Notes: generated by a model from the sequence alone, not told the origin. Positions 35,718 to 50,675 are shown, counted from the first letter of the stretch. The stretch is 64,000 nucleotides of DNA from Limnomonas spitsbergensis (GCA_037349105.1 JAYJMM010000036.1:6112001-6176000); one strand, 5' to 3'. Made by a program: numbers and translations.

Positions 35718-37777
35718 TTCACGCTCATGACGGTCTCAAACCTGCGCACCAGCCAATCATAGCTTCGTAAACAGTCTCTTTAAAGCCACGGACACGACTG
35801 CTCTTGATCACTCTTTCTCCAAGACGACGGCAGAATCGGCGACCGAGCCAAGGTGCGGCGAGACACACCGCTTTCACGGAACCCTCTTAAGGACGAGGCC
35901 TCCGGGGAGATGACCCTGCAACACGCCTTGCGTCGTTTAAAAGCAAACGGCTGGCCATATATAGGAGGGCGATTTCAGGAGACCTCTCCCCTCGGCCAAA
36001 CGACCTGCTCCAACACGCGTCGTTGTTATTTCGTCCGGGTGGAACGCTTGTCCTTGGCTGAGGCCGGCGTCCGGAACCACGCCAAAAGCTCAATGGCACC
36101 CACTTGAGGGTGTTCGACAGCCGCAACCCATAGGAGCTCGCCGTTCACCGACAGCGTTGGCCCACTTTTCCGGGGGCACGTCAATTAGGCCACCGGGCCC
36201 AACCGACCGATCGCCCAAGTCGACCGCACCGACCAAGCTCCTCGTCACCACCCTTCGTGGATGGCGCTTCCCGCCATCGATTTGCTGTATGCGAGACTTG
36301 AAGGGCCTCGCTCTTACGGTCTTGTGAGGTTTCTCCTCGTTGTTCCGCTTGGGTAGTTCATGCTTCTTGCCATGCCTATAGGTTGGCTTGTTTCAAGACG
36401 CGACTCGAAGAATCGGCGAGCCCATTTCCGGCAAAGCCTACTGAAATTGGGGCTTGACATGATTGTGCCCCCGGTACACGCCGGGGTTATTTTACATGCT
36501 CGTGCAAAGTCCCGGTTCATGTCTTTCCTTCAAATAACTGATTGCGACTCACATAGCGACTCGGAGATGAACGTTGACCATTAAGTCTATAGTCAAAGTC
36601 GTGGACTACTCGTGGTTGTGCCATATCATGTTCTTTATATAGTCGAGTTTTGACGCATGTCTTTCAAAGATTTATATTGTATGTGATCGCTTCTCAACTT
36701 CTCATTTTTTGATCACATGCATTTGGATCTCGGTTGTAGTCGAAGAAGGGCCGGTCGAAGACTCGAAAGCATCTGCTATAGACAAGTATCTTACGTTTTT
36801 CTGGTATCAACCTCAATCACACGGACTATGCAGCATGTGGAGACGCAAAAAGGACACCTGCCACATTGCCGTTTCTACGCCTCCGTCGGTAACTGACAAT
36901 AAACCTTTGCCGTCGTGCTCATCATAATCTTGGGGCTGACTAAACTACGGGTAGATAAATCGTCCCACACTATCGGCCTTTTTAAGAACCTCTGCCTGGC
37001 CAGGGCCGGCTACAAAGAGAACCTCGCATGTCAAAAACGGTTACTTGGCAGACCCTCGGTGCTTCCCTTGTGCACGGTAAATTCGCACTTTGACATGTCC
37101 CCAACATGCATACTGAATATGTTACTAGTTAAATATTTTGGGGGTGAGCGGGTACATGCGCGATAGAATAACAATTAGCAAAAAGTGTGTGCGGCCGGTC
37201 AGTAACAGGCCCAACCAACTATTTTGTCAGTGCGCGGGGTATTTTCTGTACCTACCATCAAAAACTGATTAGGACTGATGATTTATGCCACATCCATTCA
37301 CATATTGCTGACCGTGTACTTTTCTTTCAAGCATCAAACTATGTTTTTAAATGAGTCGACAATACGACGTGGTTGCAAGAGTTGCGCAAAGTAAATTTTA
37401 CGACTCACAGAAAGTGTTGTTAAATTGCTTGTTACGAACTTGCTTCGCAACATAACAAGCAACTTGTTTTATAACATACACGTGCACAAAGTAGAGTACT
37501 TTTTGCTTGCGCAACAAATTTGATCTATTTGTCATCCAAAGGGGTGCGCGGACTCTATTCGATTTCACGGTACAACTATGGTTGAGTCTGTGCGGACAAG
37601 TCGCGATGTACATATCAAGCTCCTAGCACGAGAGGTTGATAGGCTCCCTCTTAAATATATGAGTGCATGTAAGATTCTTGCGCTCTACCATCCCACCCTA
37701 CCTCACTGGGCACACTTGGAGGTTTGCATGCTCCTTGTGCATCCTATTCACCGCTAAAATGTTTAGGTGCGTGCGTG

Positions 37778-37856
37778 TAAGAGTCTTGCGCTCTGCCAAC
37801 TGAGCTAACCGGGCAGTCTTCGCCCAATGAGGCGCTTGAACCCTCGACCACAAGAT
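37778..37856 (-). tRNA. Permuted tRNA-Lys(CUU), copy 18, damaged T arm
   Basis: G57 is A and C61 is G, so the pair closing the T loop is lost and the B box is altered. The 5' half is consensus. It is probably non-functional. Confidence 0.78.
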
Positions 37857-39913
37857 TTCACGCTCATGACGGTCTCAAACCTGCGCACCAGCCAATCATG
37901 GCTTCGTAAACAGTCTCTTTAAAGCCACGGACACGACTGCTCTTGATCACTCTTTCTCCAAGACGACGGCAGAATCGGCGACCGAGCCAAGGTGCGGCGA
38001 GACACACCGCTTTCACGGAACCCTCTTAAGGACAAGGCCTCCGGGGAGATGACCCTGCAACACGCCTTGCGTCGTTTAAAAGCAAACGGCTGGCCATATA
38101 TAGGAGGGCGATTTCAGGAGACCTCCCCCCTCGGCCAAACGACCTGCTCCAACACGCGTCGTTGTTATTTCGTCCGGGTGGAACGCTTGTCCTTGGCTGA
38201 GGCCTGCGTCCGGAACCACGCCAAAAGCTCAATGGCACCCACTTGAGGGTGTTCGACAGCCGCAACCCATAGGAGCTCGCCGTTCACCGACAGCGTTGGC
38301 CCACTTTTCCGGGGGCGCGTCAATTAGGCCACCGGGCCCAACCGACCGATCGCCCAAGTCGACCGCACCGACCAAGCTCCTCGTCACCACCCTTCGTGAA
38401 TGGCGCTTCCCGCCATCGATTTGCTGTATGCGAGACTTGAAGGGCCTCGCTCCTACGGTCTTGTGAGGTTTCTCCTCGTTGTTCCGCTTGGGTAGTTCAT
38501 ACTTCTTGCCATGCCTATAGGTTGGCTTGTTTCAAGACGCGACTCGAAGAATCGGCGAGCCCATTTCCGGCAAAGCCTACTGAAATTGGGGCTTGACATG
38601 ATTGTGCCCCCGGTACACGCCGGGGTTATTTTACATGCTCGTGCAAAGTCCCGGTTCATGTCTTTCCTTCAAATAACTGATTGCGACTCACATAGCGACT
38701 CGGAGATGAACGTTGACCATTAAGTCTATAGTCAAAGTCGTGGACTACTCGTGGTTGTGCCATATCATGTTCTTTATAGTCGAGTTTTGACGCATGTCTT
38801 TCAAAGATTTATATTGTATGTGATCGCTTCTCAACTTCTCATTTTTTGATCACATGCATTTGGATCTCGGTTGTAGTCGAAGAAGGGCCGGTCGAAGACT
38901 CGAAAGCATCTGCTATAGACAAGTATCTTACGTTTTTCTGGTATCAACCTCAATCACACGGACTATGCAGCATGTGGAGACGCAAAAAGGACACCTGCCA
39001 CATTGCCGTTTTTACGCCTCCGTCGGTAACTGACAATAAACCTTTGCCGTCGTGCTCATCATAATCTTGGGGCTGACTAAACTACGGGTAGATAAAATCG
39101 TCCCACACTATCGGCCTTTTTAAGAACCTCTGCCTGGCCAGGGCCGGCTACAAAGAGAACCTCGCATGTCAAAAACGGTTACTTGGCAGACCCTCGGTGC
39201 TTCCCTTGTGCACGGTAAATTCGCACTTTGACATGTCCCCAACATGCATACTCAATATGTTACTAGTTAAATATTTTGGGGGTGAGCGGGTACATGCGCG
39301 ATAGAATAACAATTAGCAAAAAGTGTGTGCGGCCGGTTAGTAACAGGCCCAACCAACTATTTTGTCAGTGCGCGGGGTATTTTCTGTACCTACCATCAAA
39401 AACTGATTAGGACTGATGATTTATGCCACATCCATTCACATATTGCTGACCGTGTACTTTTCTTTCAAGCATCAAACTAGGTTTTTAAATGAGTCGACAA
39501 TACGTAGTGGTTGCAAGAGTTGCGCAAAGTAAATTTTACGACACAGAAAGTGTTGTTAAATTGCTTGTTACGAACTTGCTTCGCAACATAACAAGCAACT
39601 TGTTTTATAACATACACGTGCACAAAGTAGAGTACTTTTTGCCTGCGCAACAAATTTGATCTATTTGTCATCCAAAGGGGTGCGCGGACTCTATTCGATT
39701 TCACGGTACAACTATGGTTGAGTCTGTGCGGACAAGTCGCGATGTACATATCAAGCTCCTAGCACGAGAGGTTGATAGGCTCCCTCTTAAATATATGAGT
39801 GCATGTAAGATTCTTGCGCTCTACCATCCCACCCTACCTCACTGGGCACACTCGGAGGTTTGCATGCTCCTTGTGCATCCTATTCACCGCTAAAATGTTT
39901 AGGTGCGTGCGTG

Positions 39914-39992
39914 TAAGAGTCTTGCGCTCTGCCAACTGAGCTAACCTGGCAGTCTTCGCCCAATGAGGGGCTCGAACCCTCGACCACAAGAT
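39914..39992 (-). tRNA. Permuted tRNA-Lys(CUU), copy 19, acceptor mismatch
   Basis: C4 is A, giving an A4/G69 mismatch in the middle of the acceptor stem. The 3' half is consensus. Confidence 0.83.
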
Positions 39993-42052
39993 TTCACGCT
40001 CATGACGGTTTCAAACCTGCGCACCAGCCAATCATAGCTTCGTAAACAGTCTCTTTAAAGCCACGGACACGACTGCTCTTGATCACTCTTTCTCCAAGAC
40101 GACGGCAGAATCGGCGACCGAGCCAAGGTGCGGCGAGACACACCGCTTTCACGGAACCCTCTTAAGGACAAGGCCTCCGGGGAGATGACCCTCCAACACG
40201 CCTTGCGTCGTTTAAAAGCAAACGGCTGGCCATATATAGGAGGGCGATTTCAGGAGACCTCTCCCCTCGGCCAAACGACCTGCTCCAACACGCGTCGTTG
40301 TTATTTCGTCCGGGTGGAACGCTTGTCCTTGGCTGAGGCCGGCGTCCGGAACCACGCCAAAAGCTCAATGGCACCCACTTGAGGGTGTTCGACAGCCGCA
40401 ACCCATAGGAGCTCGCCGTTCACCGACAGCGTTGGCCCACTTTTCCGGGGGCGCGTCAATTAGGCCACCGGGCCCAACCGACCGATTGCCCAAGTCGACC
40501 GCACCGACCAAGCTCCTCGTCACCACCCTTCGTGGATGGCGCTTCCCGCCATCGATTTGCTGTATGCGAGACTTGAAGGGCCTCGCTCCTACGGTCTTGT
40601 GAGGTTTCTCCTCGTTGTTCCGCTTGGGTAGTTCATGCTTCTTGCCATGCCTATAGGTTGGCTTGTTTCAAGACGCGACTCGAAGAATCGGCGAGCCCAT
40701 TTCCGGCAAAGCCTACTGAAATTGGGGCTTGACATGATTGTGCCCCCGGTACACGCCGGGGTTATTTTACATGATCGTGCAAAGTCCCGGTTCATGTCTT
40801 TCCTTCAAATAACTGATTGCGACTCACATAGCGACTCGGAGATGAACGTTGACCATTAAGTCTATATATAGTCAAAGTCGTGGACTACTCGTGGTTGTGC
40901 CATATCATGTTCTTTAGAGTCGAGTTTTGACGCATGTCTTTCAAAGATTTATATTGTATGTGATCGCTTCTCAACTTCTCATTTTTTGATCACATGCATT
41001 TGGATCTCGGTTGTAGTCGAAGAAGGGCCGGTCGAAGACTCGAAAGCATCTGCTATAGACAAGTATCTTACGTTTTTCTGGTATCAACCTCAATCACACG
41101 GACTATGCAGCATGTGGAGACGCAAAAAGGACACCTGCCACATTGCCGTTTCTACGCCTCCGTCGGTAACTGACAATAAACCTTTGCCGTCGTGCTCATC
41201 ATAATCTTGGGGCTGACTAAACTACGGGTAGATAAAATCGTCCCACACTATCGGCCTTTTTAAGAACCTCTGCCTGGCCAGGGCCGGCTACAAAGAGAAC
41301 CTCGCATGTCAAAAACGGTTACTTGGCAGACCCTCGGTGCTTCCCTTGTGCACGGTAAATTCGCACTTTGACATGTCCCCAACATGCATACTCAATATGT
41401 TACTAGTTAAATATTTTGGGGGTGAGCGGGTACATGCGCGATAGAATAACAATTAGCAAAAAGTGTGTGCGGCCGGTTAGTAACAGGCCCAACCAACTAT
41501 TTTGTCAGTGCGCGGGGTATTTTCTGTACCTACCATCAAAAACTGATTAGGACTGATTTATGCCACATCCATTCACATATTGCTGACCGTGTACTTTTCT
41601 TTCAAGCATCAAACTAGGTTTTTAAATGAGTCGACAAAACGTAGTGGTTGCAAGAGTTGCGCAAAGTAAATTTTACGACTCACAGAAAGTGTTGTTAAAT
41701 TGCTTGTTACGAACTTGCTTCGCAACATAACAAGCAACTTGTTTTATAACATACACGTGCACAAAGTAGAGTACTTTTTTCTTGCGCAACAAATTTGATC
41801 TATTTGTCATCCAAAGGGGTGCGCGGACTCTATTCGATTTCACGGTACAACTATGGTTGAGTCTGTGCGGACAAGTCGCGATGTACATATCAAGCTCCTA
41901 GCACGAGAGGTTGATAGGCTCCCTCTTAAATATATGAGTGCATGTAAGATTCTTGCGCTCTACCATCCCACCCTACCTCACTGGGCACACTTGGAGGTTT
42001 GCATGCTCCTTGTGCATCCTATTCACCGCTAAAATGTTTCAGTGCGTGCGTG

Positions 42053-42131
42053 TAAGAGTCTTGCGCTCTGCCAACTGAGCTAACCGGGCAGTCTTCGCCC
42101 AATGAGGGGCTCGATCCCTCGACCACAAGAT
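42053..42131 (-). tRNA. Permuted tRNA-Lys(CUU), copy 20, T54A
   Basis: The T loop begins ATCGAGC. T54 is near-invariant and lies in the B box, so promoter strength and T-loop fold may both be affected. Stems are paired. Confidence 0.82.
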
Positions 42132-44188
42132 TTCACGCTCATGACGGTCTCAAACATGCGCACCAGCCAATCATAGCTTCGTAAACAGTCTCTTTAAAAC
42201 CACGGACACGACTGCTCTTGATCACTCTTTCTCCAAGACGACGGCAGAATCGGCGACCGAGCCAAGGTGCGGCGAGACACACCGCTTTCACGGAACCCTC
42301 TTAAGGACAAGGCCTCCGGGGAGATGACCCTGCAACACGCCTTGCGTCGTTTAAAAGCAAACGGCTCGCCATATATAGGAGGGCGATTTCAGGAGACCTC
42401 CCCCCTCGGCCAAACGACCTGCTCCAACACGCGTCGTTGTTATTTCGTCCGGGTGGAACGCTTGTCCTTGGCTGAGGCCTACGTCCGGAACCACGCCAAA
42501 AGCTCAATGGCACCCACTTGAGGGTGTTTGACAGCCGCAACTCATAGGAGCTCGCCGTTCACCGACAGCGTTGGCCCACTTTTCCGGGGGCGCGTCAATT
42601 AGGCCACCGGGCCCAACCGACCGATCGCCCAAGTCGACCGCACCGACCAAGCTCCTCGTCACCACCCTTCGTGGATGGCGCTTCCCGCCATCGATTTGCT
42701 GTATGCGAGACTTGAAGGGCCTCGCTCCTACGGTCTTGTGAGGTTTCTCCTCGTTGTTCCGCTTGGGTAGTTCATGCTTCTTGCCATGCCTATAGGTTGG
42801 CTTGTTTCAAGACGCGACTCGAAGAATCGGCGAGCCCATTTCCGGCAAAGCCTACTGAAATTGGGGCTTGACATGATTGTGCCCCCGGTACACGCCGGGG
42901 TTATTTTACATGCTCGTGCAAAGTCCCGGTTCATGTCTTTCCTTCAAATAACTGATTGCGACTCACATAGCGACTCGGAGATGAACGTTGACCATTAAGT
43001 CTATAGTCAAAGTCGTGGACTACTCGTGGTTGTGCCATATCATGTTCTTTATAGTCGAGTTTTGACGCATGTCTTTCAAAGATTTATACTGTATGTGATC
43101 GCTTCTCAACTTCTCATTTTTTGATCACATGCATTTGGATCTCGGTTGTAGTCGAAGAAGGGCCGGTCGAAGACTCGAAAGCATCTGCTATAGACAAGTA
43201 TCTTACGTTTTTCTGGTATCAACCTCAATCACACGGACTATGCAGCATGTGGAGACGCAAAAAGGACACCTGCCACATTGCCGTTTCTACGCCTCCGTCG
43301 GTAACTGACAATAAACCTTTGCCGTCGTGCTCATCATAATCTTGGGGCTGACTAAACTACGGGTAGATAAAATCGTCCCACACTATCGGCCTTTTTAAGA
43401 ACCTCTGCCTGGCCAGGGCCGGCTACAAAGAGAACCTCGCATGTCAAAAACGGTTACTTGGCAGACCCTCGGTGCTTCCCTTGTGCACGGTAAATTCGCA
43501 CTTTGACATGTCCCCAACATGCATACTCAATATGTTACTGGTTAAATATTTTGGGGGTGAGCGGGTACATGCGCGATAGAATAACAATTAGCAAAAAGTG
43601 TGTGCAGCCGGTCAGTAACAGGCCCAACCAACTATTTTGTCAGTGCGCGGGGTAGTTTTCTGTACCTACCATCAAAAACTGATTAGGACTGATTTATGCC
43701 ACATCCATTCACATATTGCTGACCGTGTACTTTTCTTTCAAGCATCAAACTAGGTTTTTAAATGAGTCGACAATACGTTGTGGTTGCAAGAGTTGCGCAA
43801 AGTAAATTTTACGACTCACAGAAAGTGTTGTTAAATTGCTTGTTACGAACTTGCTTCGCAACATAACAAGCAACTTGTTTTATAACATACACGTGCACAA
43901 AGTATAGTACTTTTTGCTTGCGCAACAAATTTGATCTATTTGTCATCCAAAGGGGTGCGCGGACTCTATTCGATTTCACGGTACAACTATGGTTGAGTCT
44001 GTGCGGACAAGTCGCGATGTACATATCAAGCTCCTAGCACGAGAGGTTGATAGGCTCCCTCTTAAATATATGAGTGCATGTAAGATTCTTGCGCTCTACC
44101 ATCCCACCCTACCTCACTGGGCACACTTGGAGGTTTGCATGCTCCTTGTGCATCCTATTCACCGCTAAAATGTTTAGGTGCGTGCGTG

Positions 44189-44267
44189 TAAGAGTCTTGC
44201 GCTCTGCCAACTGAGCTAACCGGGCAGTCTTCGCCCAATGAGGGGCTCGATCCCTCGACCACAAGAT
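44189..44267 (-). tRNA. Permuted tRNA-Lys(CUU), copy 21, T54A
   Basis: Same T54A as copy 20. All stems are paired and the joint and leader/trailer helix are consensus. Confidence 0.82.
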
Positions 44268-46327
44268 TTCACGCTCATGACGGTCTCAAACCTGCGCACC
44301 AGCCAATCATAGCTTCGTAAACAGTCTCTTTAAAGCCACGGACACGACTGCTCTTGATCACTCTTTCTCCAAGACGACGGCAGAATCGGCGACCGAGCCA
44401 AGGTGCGGCGAGACACACCGCTTTCACGGAACCCTCTTAAGGACAAGGCCTCCGGGGAGATGACCCTGCAACACGCCTTGCGTCGTTTAAAAGCAAACGG
44501 CTCGCCATATATAGGAGGGCGATTTCAGGAGACCTCCCCCCTCGGCCAAACGACCTGCTCCAACACGCGTCGTTGTTATTTCGTCCGGGTGGAACGCTTG
44601 TCCTTGGCTGAGGCCGGCGTCCGGAACCACGCCAAAAGCTCAATGGCACCCACTTGAGGGTGTTCGACAGCCGCAACCCATAGGAGCTCGCCGTTCACCG
44701 ACAGCGTTGGCCCACTTTTCCGGGGGCGAGTCAATTAGGCCACCGGGCCCAACCGACCGATCGCCCAAGTCGACCGCACCGACCAAGCTCCTCGTCACCA
44801 CCCTTCGTGGATGGCGCTTCCCGCCATCGATTTGCTGTATGCGAGACTTGAAGGGCCTCGCTCCTACGGTCTTGTGAGGTTTCTCCTCGTTGTTCCGCTT
44901 GGGTAGTTCATGCTTCTTGCCATGCCAATAGGTTGGCTTGTTTCAAGACGCGACTCGAAGAATCGGCGAGCCCATTTCCGGCAAAGCTTACTGAAATTGG
45001 GGCTTGACATGATTGTGCCCCCGGTACACGCCGGGGTTATTTTACATGCTCGTGCAAAGTCCCGGTTCATGTCTTTCCTTCAAATAACTGATTGCGACTC
45101 ACATAGCGACTCGGAGATGAACGTTGACCATTAAGTCTATATATAGTCAAAGTCGTGGACTACTCGTGGTTGTGCCATATCATGTTCTTTATAGTCGAGT
45201 TTTGACGCATGTCTTTCAAAGATTTATATTGTATGTGATCGCTTCTCAACTTCTCATTTTTTGATCACATGCATTTGGATCTCGGTTGTAGTCGAAGAAG
45301 GGCCGGTCGAAGACTCGAAAGCATCTGCTATATACAAGTATCTTACGTTTTTCTGGTATCAACCTCAATCACACGGACTATGCAGCATGTGGAGACGCAA
45401 AAAGGACACCTGCCACATTGCCGTTTCTACGCCTCCGTCGGTAACTGACAATAAACCTTTGCCGTCGTGCTCATCATAATCTTGGGGCTGACTAAACTAC
45501 GGGTATATAAAATCGGCCCACACTATCGGCCTTTTTAAGAACCTCTGCCTGGCCAGGGCCGGCTACAAAGAGAACCTCGCATGTCAAAAACGGTTACTTG
45601 GCAGACCCTCGGTGCTTCCCTTGTGCACGGTAAATTCGCACTTTGACATGTCCCCAACATGCATACTGAATATGTTACTGGTTAAATATTTTGGGGGTGA
45701 GCGGGTACATGCGCGATAGAATAACAATGAGCAAAAAGTGTGTGCGGCCGGTCAGTAACAGGCCCAACCAACTATTTTGTCAGTGCGCGGGGTATTTTCT
45801 GTACCTACCATCAAAAACTGATTAGGACTGATATATGCCACATCCATTCACATATTGCTGACCGTGTACTTTTCTTTCAAGCATCAAACTAGGTTTTTAA
45901 ATGAGTCGACAATACGTAGTGGTTGCAAGAGTTGCGCAAAGTAAATTTTACGACTCACAGAAAGTGTTGTTAAATTGCTTGTTACGAACTTGCTTCGCAA
46001 CATAACAAGCAACTTGTTTTATAACATACACGTGCACAAAGTAGAGTACTTTTTGCTTGCGCAACAAATTTGATCCATTTGTCATCCAAAGGGGTGCGCG
46101 GACTCTATTCGATTTCACGGGACAACTATGGTTGAGTCTGTGCGGACAAGTCGCGATGTACATATCAAGCTCCTAGCACGAGAGGTTGATAGGCTCCCTC
46201 TTAAATATATGAGTGCATGTAAGATTCTTGCGCTCTACCATCCCACCCTACCTCACTGGGCACACTTGGAGGTTTGCATGCTCCTTGTGCATCCTATTCA
46301 CCGCTAAAATGTTTAGGTGCGTGCGTG

Positions 46328-46406
46328 TAAGAGTCTTGCGCTCTGCCAACTGAGCTAACCGGGCAGTCTTCGCCCAATGAGGGGCTCGGACCCTCGACCA
46401 CAAGAT
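46328..46406 (-). tRNA. Permuted tRNA-Lys(CUU), copy 22, T55C
   Basis: The T loop reads TCCGAGC. T55 (pseudouridine in most tRNAs) is conserved and part of the B box. The upstream leader is also altered, but the GCGTG next to the cut site is kept. Confidence 0.82.
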
Positions 46407-48462
46407 TTCACGCTCTTGACGGTCTCGAACCTGCTCACCAGCCAATCATAGCTTCGTAAACAGTCTCTTTAAAGCCACGGACACGACTGCTCTTGATCAC
46501 TCTTTCTCCAAGACGACGGCAGAATCGGCGACCGAGCCAAGGTGCGGCGAGACACACCGCTTTCACGGAACCCTCTTAAGGACAAGGCCTCCGGGGAGAT
46601 GACCCTGCAACACGCCTTGCGTCGTTTAAAAGCAAACGGCTGGCCATATATAGGAGGGCGATTTCAGGAGACCTCTCCCCTCGGCCAAACGACCTGCTCC
46701 AACACGCGTCGTTGTTATTTCGTCCGGGTGGAACGCTTGTCCTTGGCTGAGGCCGGCGTCCGGAACCACGCCAAAAGCTCAATGGCACCCACTTGAGGGT
46801 GTTCGACAGCCGCAACCCATAGGAGCTCGCCGTTCACCGACAGCGTTGGCCCACTTTTCCGGGGGCGAGTCAATTAGGCCACCGGGCCCAACCGACCGAT
46901 CGCCCAAGTCGACCGCACTGACCAAGCTCCTCGTCACCACCCTTCGTGGATGGCGCTTCCCGCCATCGATTTGCTGTATGCGAGACTTGAAGGGCCTCGC
47001 TCCTACGGTCTTGTGAGGTTTCTCCTCGTTGTTCCGCTTGGGTAGTTCATGCTTCTTGCCATGCCTATAGGTTGGCTTGTTTCAAGACGCGACTCGAAGA
47101 ATCGGCGAGCCCATTTCCGGCAAAGCCTACTGAAATTGGGGCTTGACATGATTGTGCCCCCGGTATACGCCGGGGTTATTTTACATGCTCGTGCAAAGTC
47201 CCGGTTCATGTCTTTCCTTCAAATAACTGATTGCGACTCACATAGCGACTCGGAGATGAACGTTGACCATTAAGTCTATAGTCAAAGTCGTGGACTACTC
47301 GTGGTTGTGCCATATCATGTTCTTTATAGTCGAGTTTTGACGCATGTCTTTCAAAGATTTATATTGTATGTGATCGCTTCTCAACTTCTCATTTTTTGAT
47401 CACATGCATTTGGATCTCGGTTGTAGTCGAAGAAGGGCCGGTCGAAGACTCGAAAGCATCTGCTATAGACAAGTATCTTACGTTTTTCTGGTATCAACCT
47501 CAATCACACGGACTATGCAGCATGTGGAGACGCAAAAAGGACACCTGCCACATTGCCGTTTCTACGCTTCCGTCGGTAACTGACAATAAACCTTTGCCGT
47601 CGTGCTCATCATAATCTTGGGGCTGACTAAACTACGGGTATATAAAATCGGCCCACACTATCGGCCTTTTTAAGAACCTCTGCCTGGCCAGGGCCGGCTA
47701 CAAAGAGAACCTCGCATGTCAAAAACGGTTACTTGGCAGACCCTCGGTGCTTCCCTTGTGCACGGTAAATTCGCACTTTGACATGTCCCCAACATGCATA
47801 CTGAATATGTTACTGGTTAAATATTTTGGGGGTGAGCGGGTACATGCGCGATAGAATAACAATTAGCAAAAAGTGTGTGCGGCCGGTCAGTAACAGGCCC
47901 AACCAACTATTTTGTCAGTGCGCGGGGTATTTTCTGTACCTACCATCAAAAACTGATTAGGACTGATATATGCCACATCCATTCACATATTGCTGACCGT
48001 GTACTTTTCTTTCAAGCATCAAACTAGGTTTTTAAATGAGTCGACAATACGTAGTGGTTGCAAGAGTTGCGCAAAGTAAATTTTACGACTCACAGAAAGT
48101 GTTGTTAAATTGCTTGTTACGAACTTGCTTCGCAACATAACAAGCAACTTGTTTTATAACATACACGTGCACAAAGTAGAGTACTTTTTGCTTGCGCAAC
48201 AAATTTGATCCATTTGTCATCCAAAGGGGTGCGCGGACTCTATTCGATTTCACGGGACAACTATGGTTGAGTCTGTGCGGACAAGTCGCGATGTACATAT
48301 CAAGCTCCTAGCACGAGAGGTTGATAGGCTCCCTCTTAAATATATGAGTGCATGTAAGATTCTTGCGCTCTACCATCCCACCCTACCTCACTGGGCACAC
48401 TTGGAGGTTTGCATGCTCCTTGTGCATCCTATTCACCGCTAAAATGTTTAGGTGCGTGCGTG

Positions 48463-48541
48463 TAAGAGTCTTGCGCTCTGCCAACTGAGCTAACCGGGCA
48501 GTCTTCGCCCAATGAGGGGCTCGGACCCTCGACCACAAGAT
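48463..48541 (-). tRNA. Permuted tRNA-Lys(CUU), copy 23, T55C
   Basis: Carries the same T55C and leader changes as copy 22. The two units look like a recent duplication. Confidence 0.82.
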
Positions 48542-50596
48542 TTCACGCTCTTGACGGTCTCGAACCTGCTCACCAGCCAATCATAGCTTCGTAAACAGTC
48601 TCTTTAAAGCCACGGACACGACTGCTCTTGATCACTCTTTCTCCAAGACGACGGCAGAATCGGCGACCGAGCCAAGGTGCGGCGAGACACACCGCTTTCA
48701 CGGAACCCTCTTAAGGACAAGGCCTCCGGGGAGATGACCCTGCAACACGCCTTGCGTCGTTTAAAAGCAAACGGCTGGCCATATATAGGAGGGCGATTTC
48801 AGGAGACCTCTCCCCTCGGCCAAACGACCTGCTCCAACACGCGTCGTTGTTATTTCGTCCGGGTGGAACGCTTGTCCTTGGCTGAGGCCGGCGTCCGGAA
48901 CCACGCCAAAAGCTCAATGGCACCGACTTGAGGGTGTTCGACAGCCGCAACCCATAGGAGCTCGCCGTTCACCGACAGCGTTGGCCCACTTTTCCGGGGG
49001 CGCGTCAATTAGGCCACCGGGCCCAACCGACCGATCGCCCAAGTCGACCGCACTGACCAAGCTCCTCGTCACCACCCTTCGTGGATGGCGCTTCCCGCCA
49101 TCGATTTGCTGTATGCGAGACTTGAAGGGCCTCGCTCCTACGGTCTTGTGAGGTTTCTCCTCGTTGTTCCGCTTGGGTAGTTCATGCTTCTTGCCATGCC
49201 TATAGGTTGGCTTGTTTCAAGACGCGACTCGAAGAATCGGCGAGCCCATTTCCGGCAAAGCCTACTGAAATTGGGGCTTGACATGATTGTGCCCCCGGTA
49301 TACGCCGGGGTTATTTTACATGCTCGTGCAAAGTCCCGGTTCATGTCTTTCCTTCAAATAACGGATTGCGACTCACATAGCGACTCGGAGATGAACGTTG
49401 ACCATTAAGTCTATAGTCAAAGTCGTGGACTACTCGTGGTTGTGCCATATCATGTTCTTTATAGTCGAGTTTTGACGCATGTCTTTCAAAGATTTATATT
49501 GTATGTGATCGCTTCTCAACTTCTCATTTTTTGATCACATGCATTTGGATCTCGGTTGTAGTCGAAGAAGGGCCGGTCGAAGACTCGAAAGCATCTGCTA
49601 TAGACAAGTATCTTACGTTTTTCTGGTATCAACCTCAATCACACGGACTATGCAACATGTGGAGACGCAAAAAGGACACCTGCCACATTGCCGTTTCTAC
49701 GCCTCCGTCGGTAACTGACAAAAAACCTTTGCCGTCGTGCTCATCATAATTTTGGGGCTGACTAAACTACGGGTAGATAAAATCGTCCCACACTATCGGC
49801 CTTTTTAAGAACCTCTGCCTGGCCAGGGCCAGCTACAAAGAGAACCCCGCATGTCAAAAACGGTTACTTGGCAGACCCTCGGTGCTTCCCTTGTGCACGG
49901 TAAATTCGCACTTTGACATGTCCCCAACATGCATACTGAATATGTTACTGGTTAAATATTTTGGGGGTGAGCGGGTACATGCGCGATAGAATAACAATTA
50001 GCAAAAAGTGTGTGCGGCCGGTCAGTAACAGGCCCAACCAACTATTTTGTCAGTGCGCGGGGTATTTTCTGTACCTACCATCAAAAATGATTAGGACTGA
50101 TTTATGCCACATCCATTCACATATTGCTGACCGTGTACTTTTCTTTCAAGCATCAAACTAGGTTTTTAAATGAGTCGACAATACGTAGTGGTTGCAAGAG
50201 TTGCGCAAAGTAAATTTTACGACTCACAGAAAGTGTTGTTAAATTGCTTGTTACGAACTTGCTTCGCAACATAACAAGCAACTTGTTTTATAACATACAC
50301 GTGCACAAAGTAGAGTACTTTTTGCTTGCGCAACAAATTTGATCTATTTGTCATCCAAAGGGGTGCGCGGACTCTATTCGATTTCACGGGACAACTATGG
50401 TTGAGTCTGTGCGGACAAGTCGCGATGTACATATCAAGCTCCTAGCACGAGAGGTTGATAGGCTCCCTCTTAAATATATGAGTGCATGTAAGATTCTTGC
50501 GCTCTACCATCCCACCCTACCTCACTGGGCACACTTGGAGGTTTGCATGCTCCTTGTGCATCCTATTCACCGCTAAAATGTTTAGGTGCGTGCGTG

Positions 50597-50675
50597 TAAG
50601 AGTCTTGCGCTCTGCCTGCTGAGCTAACCGGGCAGTCTACGCCCAATGAGGGGCTCGAACCCTCGACCACAAAAT
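50597..50675 (-). tRNA. Permuted tRNA-Lys(CUU), copy 24, variant but foldable
   Basis: The D loop is AGCAGGCA instead of AGTTGGCA, keeping G18, G19 and A21. C40 is U, converting G30-C40 to a G-U pair. The joint between the halves reads TAGACT instead of AAGACT. No stem is broken, so this may be a functional variant. Confidence 0.85.
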
